Part shown: positions 12,559 to 23,900 of the stretch, one piece after another
Layout: each line of letters begins with the position of its first letter
Numbering within the stretch: position 1 is the stretch's first letter
From: Sphaerolaimus hirsutus
Taxonomy: Eukaryota; Nematoda; Chromadorea; Monhysterida; Sphaerolaimidae
DNA: 64,000 nt
NCBI GenBank assembly: GCA_964036195.1
Contig: OZ038452.1
Span: forward strand, 31,321,785 to 31,385,784
Direction: 5' to 3'
Translations under genes and position numbers: made by a program
The notes under the pieces: model-generated
Told to the model about the DNA's origin: nothing
The model's input: only the letters and a program-made list of their open reading frames with translations
Database searches by the model: none

Positions 12559-12705
12559 CAAAGGCTCTCGTATTCTGCTTACGGAAATGTAACAAATTTT
12601 GTAAAAAGAAAGATATAGCTTTTGCCATGTATCTAAGTTGTGTTAATTTTGCAGATTTTATGCAGTTTTTGCAGATTTTATGTATATGCAGAGCACTAAA
12701 ATAAC

Positions 12706-13540
12706 CTTTTGGCTTAGCTGAACCCCTCGAAAAAACTTCGTTCTCAAACGAATGAACAGATTGTTTTGCCAGTTTACCACTGGCAGCCGATTCCAAACTA
12801 TCATTTTTCGCAGTGTTGCCATTTTCAAAGTCAACCTCGTTCACATCGCCGGGGTCTTTGGGGGTCATATTGGAAATAGGCGGATTCAGTTTGGATGCGA
12901 CCTTATCCCCAGCAGTCAGTTCCGGCGAGTTGTCGTCCGGCGCCGTTTTTCTGCACCGATGCAATTTTTTGAGGACAGTGTGTGACATATTTAAATTTTT
13001 GATTTCTCTAGATGCAACCGCGTAGTATAACATTGATCTTTGACGCTTCATAATAAAATTTGATAAAGCAAAACCCCCCAAATCCACAAGATCCGACATG
13101 AATACTAACCTAATCGCCTTTGAAGAGCGTGAAGGATGTGGCGTAATCTTTGTACTCGACGCAGCGTGGGGGTGCTTTGTGTTTGCCCGAAAAATACGCA
13201 AGGCGACTTTCTCAGCTTTGGGCTTTTTGACAATCGCATTCTGCAAGGTGATATGTATGTTATTCATCATTTTCACCACTTGAGAGCATATACAGGGGCG
13301 CATTATATCGACAATATACAGTAGCACAATATCGGGCAACCCATGACTATTTTGAGGAATTTTGTTGTGGCTTGTGATAATTTTTATACTTTGAATATGG
13401 AAGCTCACCTCAAATTCAGTGTCACTTTCCATATTCACCAAATCGGCCTCATCCGGAGGCGGAATTTTCGAGGTAGAGACGGATTTGCTGCGCGATTTCG
13501 ACCTCGTGTGACGGTTTTCTTCAGATTGATTTTCATCCAT
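12706..13540 (-). CDS. Charged, probably nuclear protein: first three exons
   Basis: Exon 1, 13540-13409, starts at ATG and reads MDENQSEENRHTRSKSRSKS; its SR-like stretch is basic. Exon 2, 13240-13110, is lysine-rich (KKPKAEK). Exon 3, 12950-12706, is acidic and low-complexity (DPGDVNEVDFENGN). Junction phases 0 and 2 agree, and exon 3 ends at AAAAG|GTTATT in phase 1, so more exons are expected further left but were not found. The composition is that of a disordered nuclear protein. No domain is recognised. The introns are also free of stops in this frame, so intron retention would not truncate the protein at once. Confidence 0.55.
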
Positions 13541-14473
13541 TGTGTTAGTATAAAAGCATTGATTAGATTGAAACGGCGAACGGTACCCAAGACACCGCGC
13601 AAACCTGCGATGTGTGCACACTAGTTTGAAGCAAAAATAGCCCTGATAATCGGTGCAACATGCAAAGGGTGCAAGCAATGTGGTAGTATGCATATAACAC
13701 TTTGTTAGTGCGTCCAAAGACATTTGATACAAACAGATATGCAAGCTAGACATATTTACATTGTTACTTACGTCTCTCATGATCGTATTGGTTGTATTCA
13801 TGTAGAGTAAGATATTAGAATCTATTAACACCCAATTATTAGCTATTCCTCTATGCAGGAAATATCTCTCGTATCGTTGGCAGGTTGCCAAGGTCCAAAT
13901 TTTGGACCGTGCGCGTTTGCACATGGTCACGAATACCTTGGTAACCTTGGCAATTTGCCAATTATAGCAAGAGAATGTGTCTCGTCTATGTAATGACAGT
14001 GTAGATCTGTTGAGACCATTGTCGCCAAAAAGTGCCAAAACTTTTTGGCACTCGTCCAAATAGGAACTGTCGACTACGTTGTCGATCAGTGTCATGGTAA
14101 GTCTCCCATGGAGTCGCATACCTGACTTTGAGACAAAAAACTTATTTGTCTCACTAATAAACCTAACAATACATTTGATTTCGATGTTCAATACCGTGTT
14201 CAAAATGTTTTGGCACTTGGCCAATTCGGCCGTGATGATCCAAACTTCACTTCCCGTCAACGTATGTCTCCCATGGAGTCGCACACGTGACTGAGAGGCA
14301 GAAAACTCATCTGCCTCTCCAAAACTACACCTGTAACCTTGCGTAGTACCTCTCACCAGTGTTATTTGTATCCTGGCCGGAAGAATTGTCCCGGCCTTTT
14401 TTTCAAAATACGGCCCGGAGTTATTTGTATTACATTTTCTCAAAATCACTCATTTTCCAATGCTAATTAGTGC

Positions 14474-14716
14474 GCGTAGTGGCCCTACACACACTAGTTT
14501 TCACCGTGACTGATGTGAAAACTGAAATGGCCACATGGCCACATCCAGCCTACTCTTATTGTATGCTATACGTGTTTTAGTTTTCAAATTTTCAAAGTTA
14601 AACTTTCATTAATTTTAACTTAAATTTAATCAAATAATTCAACCGTGTTCATTAATTTGCACTTAAAAAATTTCAGTTTTCACACAACGTCACGGTGAAA
14701 ACTAGTGTGTGTAGGC
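14474..14716. mobile_element. MITE with TIR CCTACACACACTAGTTTTCA
   Basis: The ends are inverted copies of CCTACACACACTAGTTTTCA followed by CCGTGA and a GTGAAAACTGAAAT block. Half-copies recur at about 28930-29015 and 60210-60290, where only one end is present. Confidence 0.65.
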
Positions 14717-16652
14717 ACAATAATTACCATTGCTGGTAGTTTAATTGTGTGTTTTATATTTATATCAAGTTTATGTCAATGTGACTCATCGCAGAAATGG
14801 AAGAAAGGAAAAGCAGTCACCATGTTCCGGAACCCGCTTTTCGAAGAGTGATATAATATTTAGGTGTTTTGTTTATCGCATTGTGTGCAAATGACATTTG
14901 AGGCGTCCAATTGTAAAAGACGACAAGTCCAAATCTTAAAAAATGTTCAGTTCCACCCGGAAGCATTGTCTGGGGTAGTGATGGAAAAAGCGCCAGGCTT
15001 TCGGCGCCAAGCGCCAAAATCGCCATGGCGCTTTTCTGAACCTCAGCGCCAAGCGCCAATGGCGCCGGATGGTAATGGCGCCAAGCGCCAATAGCGCCAG
15101 CGCCAAAAAATTACTTCTACGATTTGATGGTAGACAAATGAGTGCATAACTGTGAGTGACGTCATAGTAGTCTATTGAACTTTTGCCCACTCAAACAACC
15201 ACTAAATCGGGGCAAAATTTCTCAAATAATCGCTATGGAGAGATACATATCTGGTATATTTGAGGGGGTGGGGGGCTCGAGGGATAGTAGCCTAAAATTT
15301 AGCCTCAGGTTAGATAGATAGCTGAGCGGCCCCGGGGATAGATAGCTGGAGCATTTGTTGGGGGGGGGGGGGGTAAGCCCCTCCAACCCCCGCCAGACTG
15401 AACCCCTGATTTAAACTGCAAGAAAGAATTGGGAGCAAAGCATCAAATGGGATTTACCTCGATTTAAACACCTCTGCTTTTATTCGATGTAGGCATCTAT
15501 TTATATAAAGTCTACCCTAATATTTATCAATATTTATTCAGTTGCCTCAAAATTGATCAACTGCAGTGTCGATTTCACCGTATTATAACACTTTTTTACT
15601 ATCATGGTTGGCGCTTTTTTGGCGCCATTTAAAATGTCGGCGCCAGGCGCCAATAGCGCCACCAGAAAATAGCGCCAAGCGCCAAAAGCGCCATGGCGCT
15701 TTCTCAGACCCCAACGCCAATGGCGCCAGAGCGTTTTAGCGCCAAAAGCGCCATGGCGCTTTTTGCTTTGGCGCCAGCGCCATGGCGCTTTTCCATCACT
15801 AACCAGGACTTTCCAGGATTTCGAAAAAATTCATTTAAAGGGTTTTACAAATTACAGATTTCTACCAGAGTTGTTAAAAGTACCGAACTTTTTTCAAAGT
15901 ATACGTAAACGTTAAGTATTTTTTTTATACTCACCCCCCGAGTACAGAAAACGTAAAGCAATTTTTTTAACTTTTACTCACGAGTAAACATGAGTAAATG
16001 TACTTTTGCTCCCAGAAAACGTAAACGTGAGTATTTTTTAGAAATGTTACCCCAATTTTCACTGAAACTCACTCATTTTCATCACTTTTTGACTGTTTTA
16101 AGCCATTTTCGGATTTTATGTGCGTGTAGACACATTACCGACTATTTTGCCATATTTTTAGCAGATTCTCTCCCGTTTTCCCTTATATTCCTTCAAAAAG
16201 TCTATATAAAACCCTACCAGAAATACGTTTTATGTACTCGAGTACTTCAAAAAGTATACGTAAAAGCGAGTACAGGAACTTTTTTCGGAGGAAACTTAAA
16301 CGTATTTACTCAGTACTTGAGTATACGTATTTATCGAGTAAAAGTAAATACGTTTTAACAACTATGATTTCTACCCGTTCATGATGAATAATTAATTTTA
16401 CAGTGAAATTTCATTTCAAATTACACGTTGCGTTGTATCGCGGTAATAAATATAGCACCATTTTGTTTATTATTACCCACTCGAAATGACCCTGGCAAAT
16501 GTAAAAAAAGTGATTATATCGCACACGTTACAAAGAAATGTTACCATATTTTGTTGAATCAAGTCACATGAAATGGAGCATGGACTAGATTCCACTGTAA
16601 AGTGTGCGGTCGGCAGATTTCACCTGTTTATAGCCAATAATACAAAGGCACA
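14638..16652. repeat. About 2-kb repeat, copy 1 (copy 2 at 28926-30137)
   Basis: From the AATTCAACCGTGTT block at 14638 to CAAAGGCACAATG at about 16652, this stretch matches 28926-30137 closely. Copy 1 contains an extra 0.8 kb (about 14996-15800) of GCGCC-rich MITE sequence. In copy 2 the same point keeps only the left MITE end (TAGTGATGTAAAAAGCGCCA), suggesting insertion followed by internal deletion there. Embedded in both is an element with TIR GTTGTTAAAA (15870-16362). Confidence 0.7.
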
Positions 16653-16813
16653 ATGGGGCCACACAAGCTAGTTTTCAATGTTCCTTTTTGAAAACTCATA
16701 AATCAGCATTGTACGCCTTGAGTTTTCTAGAATGAGTCATTTTTACTCTCTGTCAACTGTAGATGACGGGCACCCATAGAAGTTTTAGGGGTTAGCATTT
16801 TGAGGGGGGGGGG

Positions 16814-17422
16814 TAGGGTTCAAACGGGATTGACTTTTCGGGATCGGGATCGGGATCGGGATTCACTTTTTGAGATTTCGGGATCGGGATCGGGATTGGG
16901 GTTTCGGGATCGGGATCGGGATCGGGATTGGTTTTTTGAGATTTCGGGATCGGGATCGGGATCGGGATTGGCTGGGATTGGGGTCACGGGATCGGGATCG
17001 GGATTGGGATAGGCATTTTTCCGGGATCGGGATTGGGTTCTAGGGATAGAGATTTTGGCCATTTTTCTGGCATTCACAGTTGTTCATAAAGGTCTCAAAA
17101 CACTGTTGGATGCCAGAAAAGTGGCATAAAATTGACGCTGGGGGATTGCATCCACTTTTTTGCATGCAAAAACGTCATTATTTCACTTTTTGTAATTTCC
17201 ACTAATTTTTCCGGGATCGGGATCCCGGACTTGGGAGTTTCTCGGGATCGGGATCGGGATTTGAAAACTTTCGGGATTGGGATCGGGATCGGGATTGGTA
17301 TTTTTGAGATTTCGGGATCGGGATCGGGATCGGGATTGGGGTTTCGGGATCGGGATCGGGACTGGTAAATCCCGGAATTTCACGGGATCCGGGATCGGGA
17401 TCGGGATCCCGTTTGAACCCTA
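16814..17422. mobile_element. MITE with TIR TAGGGTTCAAACGGGAT and GGGATC microsatellite interior
   Basis: The ends read TAGGGTTCAAACGGG and, inverted, CCCGTTTGAACCCTA. The interior is mostly (GGGATC)n on both sides of a unique core with the words AAACACTGTTGGATGCC. It sits in a G run, so the 8-bp target duplication is only GGGGGGGG. A second copy lies at 52488-53052. Confidence 0.8.
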
Positions 17423-18149
17423 GGGGGGGGGTCCTACCCCTGGCACGTGTTAATAACTCGGGAACCGCTTGGCGAAAAATGTTGAAATTTGGATATATTA
17501 TGGTTTCAGGTCGGGGCTCTCTCAGATTTCGACGAAATTTTTCTACGACCCCCGAGACCGGAGATAGGGGGGATCTATAAAAACACTGTCATTTGCGTTT
17601 TTTTTGGGTGTCGCCGAGAACATGCAAACTTTGAACATCAATATCTCGGTCATTTGTGAACCGATTTTAGTCATTAAAATGTTAAAATGATCACAAATGT
17701 TCGGAGAGTTCATTTCTGAGGTCAAATCGGAGATACACATTTGTTTATATATCGATTTAGCCCGATTTCGAAATGCAAAATTTCCGCAAAAGTTTGCTTT
17801 TTGAACATGCTATCCTATTCTCCTGATCGAGAGAAACTCAATGAAACAAAAATGAGATCGATATCTCTTTCCGATCAAAAGTTATGGCGCTTCAAACTTT
17901 TCCCTCCCATCCACATAAATAAACACATGCATGCAACTTCAAAACTCCATATCTCGGCCATTTCTGTGCCTATTTGCACCATTGAACACTTAAAATGATC
18001 AGAATGACATGTAGATATAGTTTTTAGTACCAGATTATCCGTATATTTCAGCAGATTTCCCATACAAGAAATTGATGTGAACTCTTGAATTAAATTGTCA
18101 TATTGAAAATGCATACAAATAGACTGTGAATAAAAACGATATCTCCATG

Positions 18150-18349
18150 NNNNNNNNNNNNNNNNNNNNNNNNNNNNNNNNNNNNNNNNNNNNNNNNNNN
18201 NNNNNNNNNNNNNNNNNNNNNNNNNNNNNNNNNNNNNNNNNNNNNNNNNNNNNNNNNNNNNNNNNNNNNNNNNNNNNNNNNNNNNNNNNNNNNNNNNNNN
18301 NNNNNNNNNNNNNNNNNNNNNNNNNNNNNNNNNNNNNNNNNNNNNNNNN
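18150..18349. other. Assembly gap (200 N)
   Basis: Exactly 200 N, a conventional gap of unknown size. The sequence to its right (18350-18692) is one arm of a TACCGTATTTCCTCGAAATA-family MITE, so the gap probably hides the other arm. Confidence 0.95.
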
Positions 18350-19216
18350 TTTCACAAGAAAATTTTTGAAAACCAAGTACGAAATAGTCGTCTGAAACGT
18401 ACGCAGACGTCGAAAAATGCAACAAAAACCGCCATTTATAAGGTTCTGTAGACTAATATTAGTATGTAGATGGTATGTACACTGTTCTAACGTGACACCG
18501 ACATTGTTTTAACGTGTGTTCTGCAGTACACAGAACACAAACTGCAGTATTTGTCATGTACGTTCCCTTTACACTCAATTTGGGGGGGGTATTTCGAGGG
18601 GGGGGGTGATTGTTTCATAGTGGTCCCGAGAGGGGGGGGGTCAAACGAGGGGGGGGGTATTTCGAGGGGGGGGGTATTTCGAGGAAATACGGTATGTATA
18701 AGAGTCAGGGGTCTGGTAGGGGGCCCCAAAACGCTCCAGCTATCTATCTATCCCGGAGGCCGCTCAGCTATCTATCTATCCCGAGGCGACATTTTTGGCT
18801 ACTATCCCCTGAACATCCCCCCCCCAAAAAAAAAATCGCCAGCTATCTATCTATCCTGGAGCGATTTTTGAGAAATTTACCCTAATTTTCACTCAAAATC
18901 GCTACTTTTCATACCTATTTTCGCCTTCAAAAAATCATCAATGTGTATGTCTTATTGACTAATTTCAGCTATTTTTGGCTATTTATGTGCTTATGTACCT
19001 ATTTGTACCTACTCTTAACCTATTTTTAGGAATGTTTCACCTATTTTTAGCGATGTTTCCCCCTTTTTAGCGTTTAAACCTCAAAATAGCCTATATATTG
19101 AACCCCCCAACCCCCCGACCCCCGCCAACCCTCCCCCCCCGAAATTTTTTTCAGCTATCTATCCCTCCGGAGGAGCGATTTACTATCTATCTGAATCTAT
19201 CTATCCAAATCTACAA
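18350..19216. mobile_element. Arm of a TCGAAATACCCCC MITE followed by a CTATCTATCTATCC element
   Basis: 18350-18692 matches, inverted, one arm of the element at 56276-56727 and ends GAGGAAATACGGTA. 18711-19216 is a second type, starting AGGGGTCTGG, ending AGACCCCTT, and containing several CAGCTATCTATCTATCC blocks. Relatives of the latter occur at 36652-37149 and 54009-54473. Confidence 0.6.
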
Positions 19217-20088
19217 GACCCCTTATAAGAGTCTACAGCCTTATATGAGTGTCGACGGTATAAACTATGTTCTCACGTAACTCAATCATTGTTATGCTTT
19301 GCCCGGGTCATAAACCGCAGCTTTTGTCATTGACGTTCTCTTTACACTCAATTGGGGGGGGGGCTTTATCAATTCATAGTGCCCATTTTGAGGTGGGTAT
19401 TTCGAGGAAAGACGGTATACTCGGCGTGCATGATACTGTGCCCTCGCACTGATTTATGTCTCGTGTTGGAAGCGTGCCAATGATTATTAAATCATGTGAT
19501 TTCCGTAAAAAGATGAAAAAATTCATCGATGTTTATATGTTAATGAATAACATTATAACAACAATCAGTTTTGTCATCTTTTTATGAAACTCGCACGCGT
19601 TAACCATCGTTGGCACACTTCCAGCGGGAACCACGCGTGCAAGGTGAAAAGTAACCGGAGTTTAGCTGTTGCTTGTCAGTCATGTTTCCTTTGCCTAGAT
19701 TGCCTAGATGTTTCCTCTGCCGTGTTAGAAAAGGTCCGTTTACTTTTCATGCATATAGTCCACTGCCTGCTCACATCACAATGAAATTTACATAACACGA
19801 TCAGGATAACAAACGTTTGTTTCATATCACTCTCATCACTCTCAAAATGACTGAATTTGGTGCATTATTTTTCACTTGATTTCATTTGTCAAATTCTGTA
19901 AAATTCCTTCTGAAGCTTGTTGTCCGGGGCTAAATATTCCCACACCCTGTAAAATGTCATGTTTAGCGTAAAATTTCCGAAAAAATTGTCAAATGTCATG
20001 TAAAATGTTAAATAGGTCCTGTTACACACTTGTCATTTTACACGTAAATTTTTCGAGCCCAATAAAAAAAAATTCTTCTAATTTTCAG

Positions 20089-20294
20089 TTGACCAACCCG
20101 ACGCCGGCGTGGGTTCGAAATCTGAAAAATCCGCACCGAAAATGGCACTGCCGAAAAAATCACCAGAAACTTCAAAACCGGTTGAAAATGGCGTCGCGGC
20201 AAATTCGAAAGTGAATAAAAAAGTGAAGCCTTCCGCCTCGAAAAAGCGCAGGTTGAAAATGAAAAGAAAAAAACTAACGGGGGGGCGGAGGTAA
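20089..20294 (+). CDS. Basic C-terminal exon of an unidentified gene
   Basis: A pyrimidine-rich tract and TTTTCAG at 20082-20088 precede an open frame ending in TAA at 20292-20294. The peptide is lysine- and serine-rich and ends with a strong basic cluster (KKRRLKMKRKKLTGGRR), like a nuclear or nucleolar signal. A GTAAAA donor overlaps the stop, so the exon could continue. It does not resemble an amnionless N-terminus, so I assign it to a separate gene whose other exons were not found. Confidence 0.45.
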
Positions 20295-20354
20295 AACGAA
20301 AAGTTAATTTTTAATTCGTTATTTGAGTTTTGATGGGGAATTGTTTTAGTGAAA

Positions 20355-20565
20355 ATGTCGCTACGCACACTTGTTTGACATCGACAATTCGTGTCAACTA
20401 AATGTCGAGTCAATAACACAACAAAATAGAAACAATGAAAATTACATATCACGATAAAAATTGACTATGCTCTATCTCATCGGAAACTTGAAATCACATA
20501 GATAATTGACCAAAATTAAGTTTTCCTTTCAGTTGACACGAATTTTAATGTCAACTAGTGTGGGG
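20355..20565. mobile_element. MITE with GTTGACACGAATT inverted ends
   Basis: The left arm (CACACTTGTTTGACATCGAC...AATTCGTGTCAAC) and right arm (TTGACACGAATTTTAATGTC...AACTAGTGTG) are inverted repeats. Related CTAGTTGACAC motifs recur at 20585-20610 and 59815-59920. The exact ends are uncertain. Confidence 0.5.
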
Positions 20566-20999
20566 TGTAATGGCGCTGCGCACACGCGCACTAGTTGACA
20601 CCGGTGTCACTGTAAATTTATCGGATGCCAGTTCCGCAAGTGGAAAAGTTAAGAGTAAACTGTCGGGCCACTGCCAAACTTTAAAACGCGATTTTGAAAA
20701 ATCTAAAAATCTGGATATGTGCACATTTGGAATGAAACTCTTCAATTGGTATGCACTGTGCACAACTCCATTGCATCGGAATTTCTGCGCTATAAAGCTT
20801 GTTTAATTCAGATATGTTATTAGATACTGCTGGATTTTGTTGTTATCGATTTTTATTGTTTAAAATTGGACAGTGCGTCGAAAATAAACAATCGTTGAAA
20901 TGCGGCCCGATACATAAATAATATTGACCGGTTTTATTTTACACATTTATGATAACTTCAAGCGACTAAAGCTACTCAGGATAACTAGTAAACCTCATA

Positions 21000-23900
21000 A
21001 TGGCAAGTCCAAACCTCAAAAACACATATGTACTTGTGAATTTCATGATCATATGCTGCAGCTGTGCCAAATTCGCTTTGAAAACGCCAAAATTGTCAGA
21101 AATCAGTCCTACAAACTGTAAACATGACACGTTATTACTTGAAAATTCGGCAAAAAATTTCGCTGGCATTTCCCCCGTCGCGTTTGCCGAGGGTATTTTC
21201 GACCAGGTGCCAATCCCAGACCCTGTAAAATGTCAAATGTCATGCAATTGAGTTGTCAGTAGTGATGGAATGGCGCCATGCGCTGGCGCTATTTGAGGGC
21301 GCCGGCGCCATGGCGCCATTGGCGCTTGGCGCCCTTTCTCTGTGGCGCCATTGGCGCTTGGCGCCCACTTTCTGGAAGGCGCCATGGCGCCCTTGGTGCT
21401 TGGCGCCCTTTTCCCGTGGCGCCCTTGGCGCCTGGCGCCCAGTTTCCGAATGGCGCCATGGCGCCTTTTTTTTCTGGCGCTTTTCCATCACTAGTTGTCA
21501 GGCAAACTCGGTTGCCATTTTGCCGGGCATTTTCCATGACTTTAGACACTTTGCATGACATTTGACTTTTTACAGGGTTTTGGAGTGCCACCAGTACGCG
21601 GTGGTTTTCCCGGACAACGGTAGTTTTTATCTGCCCGAATCGTTCCACTTTGTCCCGGGTGAAGTCGTTGGCTGCGCGCCAAAATCGTTGGTTTATTTTG
21701 TTGGATTTGAGCGTCTAATGGTTAGGCAGTTCCAATGAACGATCGTCGTGAATCGCAACAATTTGTATACATGATATTTTTTGGTATCCTTTTTTTCTAT
21801 TTCTGAAGCGCTTCTCCATTTTGTGCTCTAGTCTAATGTTAAGTTAAATAATGAAAATATTCTTTTTACGAAAGAACATTTTCAATGACAGACGAGGCTT
21901 TACAGGGTTCGGGACGGCTAGGGCCGATTCCGCATCAAAGCCCATTCCGCATGTAGACCCATTATAGACACATTATGCCTGCAGGGGTAAGAAAGGGGGG
22001 TGGGTAACACCACCCCAAACCACCCAGCTATCTATCTATCCCTGGCGCAATTTTTTGGCTACATTCTCCTGAACACCCCCCCCCACCAGCAAATTGCCTA
22101 GCTATCTGGAGCGCTTTTGAGCAATTTTACCCTAATTTTCACTAAAATTCCCTAATTTTCATACTTATTATAGATTTTCACCTTCAAAATAACTATGTGT
22201 TTTATTACCTATTTTCAACATGCCAGGTATAATTAAATGTGCTCCGGGTCAACATGCGGGATGGGTTTACATGCGGAATAGTGCACTGCCGTTCGGGACT
22301 GCCACCATGTGTAGTGGTTCTACGCCCACTAGTATATCACTGTATTTTTGAAAAGTTATGTCAGCTTTGAACACATTTTAGTTGACCGAAACAAATCATG
22401 ATTACAATCAGAAGTAACTCATTCGAGTATGCTCAAGTGAGTTCTAAGCTGATTTGTGAGTACCGTATTTCCTCGAAATGAACTTCAGGCGTATTTCTGG
22501 GAAATACGGTATTCAAATTTCAGTTGAAAACGTGTGTGCAGTACGGTAAACTTTCGAATTTAAAGTCCTTTCACAGCAGACCTACAGTGAATTCTACTTA
22601 TTGATAAAAGTTACAGTAAATTCTGAACCAAACTACCAACTTTTTCAACTGGGTGAATTCTGCCTTCACAGAAATTTTTATTTGACTTTTTTCAATCACT
22701 GCTGCGTTGTTTAAATTTTCCCATCCGGGCATAAATTTTTTTACAGGGTCGTAAAGAATATCGATCAGCCGGACTGTCTATTCAGTTCATTTCACGATCC
22801 AAACATTTGGCAGGTTTCCAGCGATGAAAATATGGTCAGATTTTTGGACATGGATAAAGTTCCTTCGAATATGGATTACGTCAATCTTGATTCTAATAAC
22901 TGTATCAGACTTGAGATTAACAGGTGCCACTACCAGACCCTGTAAAAAGCCATGTAAAATGTAAAATGTAATGCAAAGTGTCAAAAGTCATGGAAAATGC
23001 CCTGCAAAATGGCAACTCAGTTGCCATTTTGCAGGGCATTTTCCATGACTTTTGACACTTTGCATGACATTTGAAATTTTGCAGGGCTTTTTACAGGGTC
23101 TGAGAGTGCCCCCAGGCCCATACACTTGAAAAGAGTTTCATTTGACTCCATGGAAATGCTTAGTAACACCCTGAAAGATATGATTTGGTCAGTCGAAGGT
23201 TAGCAGCGGTCATTTCTGTAAGTGGACGAGTGAAAACAGTGCGAAGTAATAGTGTTTATCATAATTTTTAAATTGATTTTCTGGGTTATTATTTTAAAAA
23301 TTGTCTGATTTCTGGAAAGTTAACCGCCAATATCAATCATCTACATGACGTATTTCATCGAAATACCCCTGGCTGGGTGGTTTACTATTCGAGGGGGTTG
23401 TTATTCCGCCAGAGAATTTCGTGAAGTATCGTAGTAAACAATTTATTGGCTTTTATTATACATACCTAAAACAAGTGATAAATGTTTCCGAACAGGACAT
23501 ATTTGTATGTACTTATGTAGATAGCTACTTACCGTATTTCCTCGAAATACCCCCCGTCGCGAAACACCCCCTCAAAATGGACACTATGAAATAATTACCC
23601 ACCCCCTCGAAATACCCCCCCCCAAATTGAGTGTACAGGGAACGTACATGACAAAACTGCAGTTTGTGATTCGGGCAATGCAAAGCACACGTTAAAAACA
23701 ATGAGTTGTTACGTTAGAACAGTGTCACACACTTGTATAATAAGTCAATAGACTCATATACCGTATTTCCTCGAAATACCCCCCGGGGTGATTGTTTCAT
23801 AGTGGTCCCGAGAGGGGGGGGGGTTAAACGAGGGGAGTATTTCGAGGGGGGGGGGGTCATTATTTCGCCAGAAATTTTTTCAAATCCTAGTACAAAATCG

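Noticed and set aside
12545-14449. A 634-codon open frame on the minus strand
   Set aside because: It contains three good exons with donor and acceptor sites and matching phases, plus open introns and a 5' part with low-complexity duplicated segments. I annotate only the exon model 12706-13540.
16800-17380. Open frames reading arginine-aspartate repeats (also 52487-53077)
   Set aside because: They are translations of the GGGATC microsatellite inside a MITE; all frames are open because the unit lacks stops.
23116-23203. TAG at 23201-23203 as the end of a short gene
   Set aside because: A GT donor at 23199 in phase 1 leads to the exon at 25046, and the joined protein continues to match amnionless.
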